From the NCBI GenBank assembly GCA_017477035.1, contig JAFUXW010000246.1, positions 1-6,854 on the forward strand: a DNA stretch of 6,854 nt, read 5' to 3'. The DNA comes from Alphaproteobacteria bacterium. GTDB lineage: Bacteria; Pseudomonadota; Alphaproteobacteria; RF32; CAG-239. Positions 1-5,499 of the stretch are shown here, piece by piece; within the stretch, counting starts at the first letter, position 1, and every line of letters starts with the position of its first letter. Both the position numbers and the translations under genes were made by a program. Under the pieces are notes generated by a model, which made no database searches, was not told the DNA's origin, and was given only the letters and a program-made list of their open reading frames with translations.

Positions 1-710
1 CCTATTTCTTTTCTGATGATGTTGTTTATAATTTGGGGTGAAACGGTGGCTGCATTTTGAGAATCAAACGCTGACAAAACAATATGAGCAATCATTCCCA
101 TCGGTGCGTCGTAAAGGGCTTTGAACGGCGCAAAATCAGTTTGCAATTCTGATAGAGAGGCCTCTATCATCGGAAGCAATAAATGCGGGTCTACGGAGGC
201 CTTTCCATGCCCCGGAATATGTTTGATACAAGGGCATATACCATCTTTTATATATTCATCAACCATTGCTCTTCCAAGTTCTGCAATGTTGTTTTCAAAA
301 CAGCGTCCTTTTAAAACATCAGATGTTTTTTCGGTAATAATATCCAAGACCGGCGCAAAATTTACGTTTATACCGCAAGATTTTAAATCAGAACTCACAA
401 GGTAAGCATGCATAGCAGCCATTTCCGGTGAAGAAATATTTTGTTGAGCAGTAACCGCAGTAAACTCCGGATCCAATAAACGTCTGACTCGTCCGCCTTC
501 TTGGTCTACGGCTATCAAAACATTATCTCGTTCTACGGCATCTTGTATATCCTTTACTAAGGAATAAACTTGTTCTCTGCTGACGATATTTTCGCAAAAC
601 CGAGAAAATAAACATACACCTAAAGGGTTATATTCTGCAAATAAATGTTTTTCATCATTACTTAAACGCGGGCCCTGACAGCTTAAAAATGCGGGTAATA
701 TTTTTTTCAT
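1..710 (-). CDS. nagZ: Beta-N-acetylhexosaminidase NagZ (glycoside hydrolase family 3), 3' end outside window
   Basis: This is a cytoplasmic enzyme of peptidoglycan recycling that removes N-acetylglucosamine from GlcNAc-1,6-anhydroMurNAc-peptides. The ATG is at 710-708, with a modest AGG ribosome site just upstream, and the frame stays open for 236 codons to the window edge. Visible family motifs are SCQGPRLS near the N-terminus, AVDQEGGRVRRL at about 80-90, FAPVLD at about 138-143, GRCF at about 155-158, and KHIPGHG followed by VDPH at about 178-190. The last stretch is the mobile NagZ loop, whose Asp-His pair acts as general acid/base. The canonical form is KHFPGHG, so Phe is Ile here. The window stops just short of the expected FSDDL segment holding the catalytic Asp nucleophile, so an intact active site cannot be confirmed. 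The gene lies 11 bases behind the SPOR gene and is probably cotranscribed with it. The family assignment is firm. Confidence 0.96.
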   Translation of the reverse strand, partial: MKKILPAFLSCQGPRLSNDEKHLFAEYNPLGVCLFSRFCENIVSREQVYSLVKDIQDAVERDNVLIAVDQEGGRVRRLLDPEFTAVTAQQNISSPEMAAMHAYLVSSDLKSCGINVNFAPVLDIITEKTSDVLKGRCFENNIAELGRAMVDEYIKDGICPCIKHIPGHGKASVDPHLLLPMIEASLSELQTDFAPFKALYDAPMGMIAHIVLSAFDSQNAATVSPQIINNIIRKEI

Positions 711-721
711 ATACAACCTGA

Positions 722-1591
722 CTAACGTTCTTTAGCTATGCAGTCTCCTAAGCCTTTTGCTTTAAGAGCAACACTGGCTTCCTGAGCTTTTTCTTTTGTT
801 TCAAAACTTCCGGCACGTAATTTATATATTACTCCTTGAGCACCGCGATTTTCGTTTTGCACTTCGTGAGGATAGGTTTTCAGCAAGGCATATTTCGCTG
901 ACAGGGTGTTCCAAGTTTTTTCTACCGCGGCTTTGTTTTTGGAGGCTACTAATTGAATTTGCCAATTCCCTTTCATAGCACCGTTTTCTATGGTTTTTGC
1001 AGCTTCTTTAACTTCTGCTTTAACAACAGCTTCTTTTATTTCCTTTTTTGCTTCTTCTTTAGATGAATCGAAAATATCTGCAGGCTTGGTAGGAACATTA
1101 TCTTCAGCTTCTGTTTTAACCGGTTTTTGCTCAACGTTTTCCGCTACTTCATCCACTATTTCATCTAAATTTTTAGCGTTTGCGTCAATTTCAATTTCGT
1201 CGGGAATAATATTCGGAAGTTTCGGTTTTTCCGGCTCCGGAAGTAGATTCTCCACGACCGTATTATCAACAGCTTTTTTTTCAACAATGTTATAAACATC
1301 TTTGTCTTGGTTTGGAATATCCATTCCTCCGGGATTCTCCGGTTTAATTTTTACGGCGGTTTGCGGGCGTCGGATAACTGGAATTTCTTTATAGGTTTGC
1401 TCATATTGCGGAGCTAAAACAAACCACCCCACAATACCTGCTAATATAATACCTGCGAAGGTTCCCAAAAAATTATTACGAGAACGAGCCATTTCAATTC
1501 TACGTTCTTCCATTGTTGCTATTTTTTGTTCTGCAACCTTTTGTTTAAATTTATCCAAATAGTCATCATTTTTATTAAAAAAATCATACAT
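722..1591 (-). CDS. SPOR-domain inner-membrane protein (cell division / septal peptidoglycan binding)
   Basis: This 289-residue protein has bitopic SPOR architecture. A charged cytoplasmic N-terminus (1-40) is followed by one membrane segment at about 41-60 (FLGTFAGIILAGIVGWFVLA). A short conserved motif at about 71-100 (VIRRPQ..VKIKPENPGGM, IPNQDK) comes next. A Glu/Lys/Pro-rich, probably disordered periplasmic linker spans about 105-205, and a C-terminal SPOR domain spans about 208-286, starting GNWQIQLVAS and containing YKLRAGSF. SPOR domains bind glycan strands stripped of stem peptides and bring proteins to the division septum. The post-membrane motif matches what I know from alphaproteobacterial homologues. 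GAGG at 1601-1598 precedes the ATG with good spacing and supports this start. The gene appears to be first in a two-gene unit with nagZ, which fits a shared link to peptidoglycan turnover. No enzymatic domain is visible. The specific role is inferred. Confidence 0.92.
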   Translation of the reverse strand: MYDFFNKNDDYLDKFKQKVAEQKIATMEERRIEMARSRNNFLGTFAGIILAGIVGWFVLAPQYEQTYKEIPVIRRPQTAVKIKPENPGGMDIPNQDKDVYNIVEKKAVDNTVVENLLPEPEKPKLPNIIPDEIEIDANAKNLDEIVDEVAENVEQKPVKTEAEDNVPTKPADIFDSSKEEAKKEIKEAVVKAEVKEAAKTIENGAMKGNWQIQLVASKNKAAVEKTWNTLSAKYALLKTYPHEVQNENRGAQGVIYKLRAGSFETKEKAQEASVALKAKGLGDCIAKER

Positions 1592-1716
1592 TTTATGCCT
1601 CGCAAACTTTAACTGCTAAAATTATATGCCTTTATGGTTTAAAATCATTTAACATAATATAAAAATTTCTTTTATTTATTTAAAAAAAAAAGTATAGTTA
1701 TCTAAAAGGAAATATA
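1592..1716. promoter_or_regulatory. Divergent promoter region between the SPOR gene and xth
   Basis: These 125 very AT-rich bases separate two genes pointing away from each other, so both promoters should lie here. A run of about ten A residues at 1682-1691 sits next to TATAGT at 1693-1698, a possible -10 box for xth. That would leave a very short leader, and I see no good -35 element. The xth ribosome site AAAAGGA is at 1704-1710, six bases before its ATG. No clear operator palindrome is visible. That the region holds promoters is inferred mainly from gene orientation. Confidence 0.5.
1621..1626 (-). promoter_or_regulatory. Candidate -10 box for the SPOR-nagZ unit
   Basis: Read on the minus strand this is a perfect TATAAT. 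It would start transcription near 1614 and give a leader of about 22 bases before the SPOR ATG at 1591, with GAGG at 1601-1598 inside that leader. At the usual 16-18 base spacing there is no convincing TTGACA-like -35 box; TTAAAT (1652-1647) is too far away. Because the region is AT-rich, a chance match is possible. Confidence 0.4.
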
Positions 1717-2514
1717 ATGAAAGTTGCAACATTAAATATTAATTCTATAAATGCCAGACTGGATAATTTGTGCGAATGGCTTAAGCAAAATCAGCCTGAC
1801 GTGCTTTTTTTGCAAGAAATTAAATGTGAATTTAATAATTTTCCGTTTTTTGATTTGCAAATGTATGGTTATGATGCCAAAATTTTGGGACAGAAAAGCT
1901 ATAACGGGGTGGCAATATTGAGTAAGTATAAGCTGAATGTAAGGGCTGAAAATATACCGGACTTTACCGATGAAAATGCTCGTTACATTGAGTGTGAAAC
2001 ATTTATGAATAATCAAAATTATGTGTTTGCTTCGCTGTATTTGCCAAATGGAAACCCTTCATATAATAATCCTTCCGATATTTCTAAATTTGAATATAAA
2101 CTTAAGTGGATGGATGCATTTATCAATCATACGGAGAAATTGCAGATAAATAATCGTAATGTTGTTTTGGGTGGTGATTTTAATGTTATTTTAAGTGAAA
2201 ATGATGTTTACAATCCGCAAGAATTTATAGGCAACGCTCTTTATCGTCCGGAGGTGCAAAATCGCCTCAAATATATTACTCGCAGAGGGTGGTGTGATAC
2301 ATATCGTACACTTTATCCTTTGGAGCATGGGTATACTTTTTGGGATTATACAGGTGGAGCTTTTATTAATGATTTAGGAATGAGAATTGATTATATTTTA
2401 TCTTCACCGTCAATGACAGATTGCTTAATTGATTGCCGAGTTGATCGTGATTTCAGAAAAAGAGAAAAATCATCTGATCATACGGTGCTGATTGCCGAAT
2501 TTAAGGACTTATAG
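1717..2514 (+). CDS. xth: Exodeoxyribonuclease III (class II AP endonuclease)
   Basis: This 265-residue cytoplasmic base-excision-repair enzyme cuts 5' to abasic sites and has 3'-5' exonuclease and 3'-phosphatase activity on double-stranded DNA. Length and motifs fit the ExoIII/XthA branch of the exonuclease-endonuclease-phosphatase superfamily. Expected active-site residues are present: Asn7 in LNINSINAR, Glu34 in LQEIK (metal ligand), Tyr108 in SLYLPNGNP, Asp154 and Asn156 in GGDFNV, Asp225 in RIDYIL, and Asp254-His255 in the C-terminal SSDH. The segment YTFWDY at about 206-211 is also typical. AAAAGGA six bases upstream supports the ATG. The TAG stop directly abuts the start codon of the following S41 protease, so the two are almost certainly cotranscribed. 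Nothing suggests loss of function. Confidence 0.97.
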   Translation: MKVATLNINSINARLDNLCEWLKQNQPDVLFLQEIKCEFNNFPFFDLQMYGYDAKILGQKSYNGVAILSKYKLNVRAENIPDFTDENARYIECETFMNNQNYVFASLYLPNGNPSYNNPSDISKFEYKLKWMDAFINHTEKLQINNRNVVLGGDFNVILSENDVYNPQEFIGNALYRPEVQNRLKYITRRGWCDTYRTLYPLEHGYTFWDYTGGAFINDLGMRIDYILSSPSMTDCLIDCRVDRDFRKREKSSDHTVLIAEFKDL

Positions 2515-3579
2515 ATGAAAAAACTTATTTTAATTTTCGTTGCTTTTTGGTGTTCAAATGCTTATTCCGAAAATGTGGATAGAAACCTGTTGAATGAAAT
2601 GTTGACAACCCTTAATCGGCAATACATTAAACCGATTGACAATGTTGCAGTGGTTACAGCCGGATTGAACGGACTAAAAGATGTGGATGACGGATTTGTC
2701 GTTTCGCAAGGAGTTGACCGTATTTATATTTACTATAATCGTAAAATCAGCGGAGTAATACCGATACCGAAAGATGCCGATGATATTTCGGCTTGGATAA
2801 ATTCCATAGCTAAAGCTATTGAAAGTTCTATAAAAGTATCTGAAAAGGCTTCTTTAAGAGATTTTGAGATTCCTGATTTGATTATGAAACGTATGGTGCA
2901 AAGTTTAGATGAATATTCGCACTATTATTCGGAATATGAATACAATGAAGATGAAGAAAATAATGCCATCTTTACTCTGTATGCCGATAGAATGATTGAT
3001 GATATTTTATATTTAAGAGTGAGAGTTTTTAACAGGCAAACCGGAAGTATGGTCAAACAATCTTTAAAAAATAATCCCGAAGCCAAAGGAGTAATTTTGG
3101 ATCTTCGCAACAATAGCGGAGGTATATTCAACGAAGCACTAAAAGTGGCAAAATTGTTTTGTGATAATGAAATCATAACTTATACAGCCGGACGTAATGC
3201 GGAAAATAAGCATTATTATACTTCCGGTGAAGGCGCTTTTTACTCGGGACCTTTGATTGTTATAACAGACGGAGGAACAGCTTCTGCTGCAGAGGTTTTA
3301 GCTGCCGGTTTACAAGAACAATCTCGGGCAAAAATTATAGGTTCTCATAGCTTCGGTAAAGGGACTATTCAAAAAATTACCGTAATGGGCAACGGCGGAA
3401 GATTGGTTTTGACAAGCGAACAATTTTTTACTCCGTCGGGAAAGATTATTCATAAAAAAGGTATAGAACCTGATGTATGCTTAAATCACATTGTTGACGG
3501 GCAATGTGAAAAAGTCGAACGTGCTAATAATGAAGAAGATATAGAAAAGGCTATCGAAATATTGCGAAAAGAAATGTAG
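2515..3579 (+). CDS. Secreted S41-family (C-terminal-processing-type) serine protease lacking a recognisable PDZ domain
   Basis: This 354-residue protein starts with a signal peptide (MKKLILIFVAFWCSNAYS, likely cleaved near residue 18), so it probably acts in the periplasm. The S41 catalytic core spans about 160-325. It shows YLRVRVFNRQT, GVILDLRNNSGG at 192-203, TDGGTASAAEVLAAGLQ at 251-267, SFGKGTIQ at 279-286 and GIEPDV at 316-321. Ser257 and Lys282 are placed as the Ser-Lys dyad. Their 25-residue spacing equals that of E. coli Tsp/Prc (Ser430/Lys455), and Gln286 also matches. A helical segment like that of CTP proteases (MVQSLDEYSHYYSEYE) lies at 127-142, but only about 20 residues separate it from the core. 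A PDZ domain of about 80-90 residues normally sits there, and the protein is correspondingly short. Residues 20-115 match no domain I can name with certainty. Translation is coupled to xth: there are zero intervening bases, and AAGGA at 2503-2507 lies inside the xth end. Protease class is confident; substrate is unknown. Confidence 0.9.
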   Translation: MKKLILIFVAFWCSNAYSENVDRNLLNEMLTTLNRQYIKPIDNVAVVTAGLNGLKDVDDGFVVSQGVDRIYIYYNRKISGVIPIPKDADDISAWINSIAKAIESSIKVSEKASLRDFEIPDLIMKRMVQSLDEYSHYYSEYEYNEDEENNAIFTLYADRMIDDILYLRVRVFNRQTGSMVKQSLKNNPEAKGVILDLRNNSGGIFNEALKVAKLFCDNEIITYTAGRNAENKHYYTSGEGAFYSGPLIVITDGGTASAAEVLAAGLQEQSRAKIIGSHSFGKGTIQKITVMGNGGRLVLTSEQFFTPSGKIIHKKGIEPDVCLNHIVDGQCEKVERANNEEDIEKAIEILRKEM

Positions 3580-3614
3580 TGATATTTGTTTTACAAGCCA
3601 TATCAATAAAAATA

Positions 3615-3643
3615 TTGACAGCAAGTAAAAAAATGTTTATACA
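3615..3643 (+). promoter_or_regulatory. Sigma-70-type promoter of the tRNA-Leu gene
   Basis: A perfect -35 hexamer TTGACA (3615-3620) is followed, after exactly 17 bases, by TATACA (3638-3643), one mismatch from the -10 consensus. Transcription would begin near 3650, about nine bases before the mature tRNA 5' end at 3659. It is the best promoter match in the window, as expected for a stable RNA gene. It also implies the tRNA does not depend on read-through from the S41 gene. Confidence 0.8.
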
Positions 3644-3658
3644 CGTATCCGAAGCGAT

Positions 3659-3744
3659 GCCCTGGTGGCGAAATTGGTAGACGCGCATGCTTCAGGTGCA
3701 TGTTGCCTCAGGCAGTGGAAGTTCGAGTCTTCTCCAGGGCACCA
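3659..3744 (+). tRNA. tRNA-Leu, anticodon CAG (reads CUG)
   Basis: This is a complete 86-base class II tRNA. The acceptor stem pairs GCCCTGG (3659-3665) with CCAGGGC (3734-3740). The discriminator is A3741 and the CCA end at 3742-3744 is encoded. The D-arm contains AAATTGGTAGA. The anticodon stem CATGC/GCATG is perfectly paired around the loop TTCAGGT (3691-3697), with anticodon CAG at 3693-3695. A long variable arm with a TGCC/GGCA stem, typical of leucine tRNAs, follows. The T-arm is GGAAG-TTCGAGT-CTTCT with one G-U pair. The discriminator A and overall layout match bacterial leucine tRNAs, including E. coli tRNA-Leu(CAG). The gene stands alone, with its own promoter and a terminator nine bases downstream. 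Confidence 0.98.
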
Positions 3745-3752
3745 ATAAAAAT

Positions 3753-3810
3753 ACTCTTCATTATGAACTGTTCAACTTAAGTAATATAGTTCATTACGAA
3801 GAGTTTTTTT
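3753..3810. terminator. Bidirectional intrinsic terminator between tRNA-Leu and uppP
   Basis: The arms at 3753-3769 and 3788-3804 form a 17-base inverted repeat. Outer pairs ACTCTTC/GAAGAGT and inner pairs ATGAACT/AGTTCAT flank a small central mismatch, and the loop is about 18 bases. On the plus strand seven T residues (3804-3810) follow the stem, a standard terminator for the tRNA. On the minus strand the same stem is followed by ATTTTTATT, so it can also stop transcripts from the convergent uppP gene, whose stop codon (3811-3809) lies in the T-tract. The stem is AT-rich but long. Function is inferred from structure and position. Confidence 0.82.
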
Positions 3811-4639
3811 ATTTGAAAAAAGTTGTTATATCATATACGCCATAAGCATCTAAAAGTAACAACGTTCCCAAAACCACTCTGTATATTACAAATGGTAAAA
3901 AACTCCATTTTTTTAACCATTGCATTAAGATAAATATTGCCCCCATTGAAAAAATAAATGAATATCCGATAGCATCTAAAGCATTACTTATTTGTTGCAT
4001 ATTGCCATCTTTACACAACTCAATACCTGCCAATAGTCCGGCCGCCAAAATTGCCGGTATTGCCAGTAACATGGAAAATTTTGCGGCTTCTCTTCTTTCC
4101 ATTCCCAAAAAACGGCTCATTGTAATGGTTACACCGGAACGACTTGTCCCCGGCAACAGAGCCAAACACTGCGCTAAACCGATAAATAATGCGTCTTTGT
4201 ATTCAAGATTGCGAATTTTACGCACGGTTACCGCCCATGTATCCATTAACCATAAAGCAATTGCATATAATAAAATGTTCCAACCGATTAATTTGGTGCT
4301 TCTCAGCCAATCGGTGCCGAAAAATTTTAATGCAGCACCACAGAACAGAATAGGCAATGTTGCTACTATCAAAAGGTAAAACAGTTGCGCCCCTTCTACT
4401 TTTTTATTTGGTAACAGTTTTGTTTTAATCAATCCCTTTAGTATTTCCAACAGGGTATGAGAAAAATATATTATTACCGCAATAATAGAACCGATATGTA
4501 AAGCAATATCCATTGCCGCTCCCTGATCCGGAAAATCGGTGAATTTTGAAAATAAAATTAAATGACCTGACGAACTTACAGGTAAAAATTCGGTTATTCC
4601 CTGTAATAAAGACAACCATATAATTTGCGCATCCGTCAT
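3809..4639 (-). CDS. uppP: Undecaprenyl-diphosphatase UppP (BacA family)
   Basis: This is a 276-residue polytopic inner-membrane enzyme. It dephosphorylates undecaprenyl diphosphate to undecaprenyl phosphate, renewing the lipid carrier for peptidoglycan and other envelope polymers; extra copies confer bacitracin resistance. Length and motifs fit the BacA-type family. The first signature QGITEFLPVSSSGH (13-26) supplies Glu17, the serine cluster and His26. The second, LLPGTSRSG (161-169), supplies Arg167, equivalent to E. coli Arg174. The first position of the (E/Q)xxxE motif is Gln13, a known alternative to Glu. Hydrophobic segments lie near 42-60, 84-101, 116-133, 185-205, 224-240 and 250-268. 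The ATG overlaps the stop codon of the upstream M23 gene (ATGA, 4639-4636), and GGGGG at 4649-4645 is a good ribosome site, so translation is probably coupled. It is the last gene of the xseA-M23-uppP set. The call is firm. Confidence 0.97.
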   Translation of the reverse strand: MTDAQIIWLSLLQGITEFLPVSSSGHLILFSKFTDFPDQGAAMDIALHIGSIIAVIIYFSHTLLEILKGLIKTKLLPNKKVEGAQLFYLLIVATLPILFCGAALKFFGTDWLRSTKLIGWNILLYAIALWLMDTWAVTVRKIRNLEYKDALFIGLAQCLALLPGTSRSGVTITMSRFLGMERREAAKFSMLLAIPAILAAGLLAGIELCKDGNMQQISNALDAIGYSFIFSMGAIFILMQWLKKWSFLPFVIYRVVLGTLLLLDAYGVYDITTFFK

Positions 4640-5499
4640 TTATTCCCCCATATATTTTCTTGCATCTTTTTACATCTTTTATCGTTAATATTTAATAAAG
4701 AATGCGGACGAAAACGCACTCCGTTCAGAGAAGCTCCCCAATGCAAGTGAGCACCCACCGCTCTACCTGTTTGTCCCACATATCCGATTATGTCCCCTTG
4801 CTTTACCTCATCGCCATTTTTTACAACAGCCTTTTGCAAATGAGCATATATTGTTTGTAATCCCGCTCCATGGTCTATAATAATCATATTCCCGGTGTAA
4901 AAGTAATCTTTACCGCTCAAAACCACCTTTCCGCTGCCGGAAGCTTTAACCGGAGTTCCTGCCGACGCTGCGATATCTGTTCCGCTATGAGGATTTTTAG
5001 GTATCCCGTTAAAAACTCGTTGATTACCGAAATTACCGCTTATTCTGCCATCTACCGGCAAGATAAATCCCTGTTTCCAAAAGTTATAATCGGAACGGGT
5101 GGTAAGCGCTTTGTTAACATCAGCAAGTTCACGATTTATTTCTTTTTGATGTTGTTTATTGGGAGTAACTTTATGCTGAGCCACTCCGTTTACACGCTGA
5201 ATATCCCATTTCATCGGAGCAATTTGTAAATCATAAAATGTTGTAGCATCTGCATAATTGTATACTCTCAATTGCACTTTTGGTGGAGCATCGCGATGCA
5301 AAGCAATAAGTGCTATGCCGTTATCATAAACCTTATATTCTTTGTCTTGTAAATTATCGGAGATAACGATTTCTTTTGCATTTGCGCCTTTAATCAAAAG
5401 CAGCTCGCCTTGTTTCAAATCTCCGCAAATTTCCAGCGCCTCAGTTTTGGGTGCTGTAAACAGACTACAAATTATCAAACAAATCGCCTTGAATCGCAC
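4636..5499 (-). CDS. M23-family (LytM-type) metallopeptidase, secreted
   Basis: This 287-residue protein has a signal peptide (about 1-22, hydrophobic core AICLIICSLF), so it probably acts in the periplasm on peptidoglycan cross-bridges or as an activator of amidases. An N-terminal region (about 24-100) looks like a beta-rich domain. A short link with WDIQRVNG and KVTP (about 98-113) and a helix (about 115-133) follow, then the M23 domain at about 146-268. Zinc ligands and catalytic residues are all present: His171 and Asp175 in HSGTD, His220 in YAHL, and His251 and His253 in AHLHWG. The domain should therefore be an active peptidase rather than a degenerate EnvC/NlpD-type LytM domain. The start is GTG at 5499-5497, inside the 3' end of xseA (35-base overlap), supported by GGAG seven bases upstream. 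It is followed by uppP with a 4-base overlap. The exact bond cut and any partner are unknown. Confidence 0.95.
   Translation of the reverse strand: MRFKAICLIICSLFTAPKTEALEICGDLKQGELLLIKGANAKEIVISDNLQDKEYKVYDNGIALIALHRDAPPKVQLRVYNYADATTFYDLQIAPMKWDIQRVNGVAQHKVTPNKQHQKEINRELADVNKALTTRSDYNFWKQGFILPVDGRISGNFGNQRVFNGIPKNPHSGTDIAASAGTPVKASGSGKVVLSGKDYFYTGNMIIIDHGAGLQTIYAHLQKAVVKNGDEVKQGDIIGYVGQTGRAVGAHLHWGASLNGVRFRPHSLLNINDKRCKKMQENIWGNK

Noticed and set aside
121..405. A 94-codon plus-strand open frame at the left edge.
   Set aside because: It is antisense to the conserved KHIPGHG and FAPVLD region of nagZ and has no sign of being a gene.
990..1295. A 101-codon plus-strand open frame rich in Ser/Ala/Phe opposite the SPOR gene.
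   Set aside because: It is antisense to the Lys/Glu-rich linker of the SPOR protein; its composition is a by-product of that coding strand. There is no ribosome site and no recognisable domain.
1682..1691. Run of about ten A residues before xth as a phase-variable tract.
   Set aside because: It lies in an AT-rich promoter region outside any coding frame. It is more likely an UP-like or bendable element or chance. Length variation cannot be judged from one sequence.
3580..3605. Hairpin-like repeat TGATAT...ATATCA just after the S41 stop, with a nested TTGT/ACAA, as a terminator.
   Set aside because: The stem is short and purely AT-rich and no T-run follows on the plus strand (the next bases are mostly A). 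It could be a weak 3'-end structure but is not a convincing terminator.
3659..3744. tRNA-Leu as an attachment site for an integrated element.
   Set aside because: tRNA genes are common integration targets, but there is no integrase nearby and I saw no second copy of the tRNA 3' end in the window. Both flanks are core genes.
4002..4379. A 125-codon plus-strand open frame opposite uppP.
   Set aside because: It lies fully within a strongly conserved membrane-protein gene on the other strand, with no family motifs and no supporting start signal.
4870..5229. A 119-codon plus-strand open frame opposite the M23 gene.
   Set aside because: It is antisense to the catalytic M23 domain, whose conserved zinc motifs fix the coding strand.
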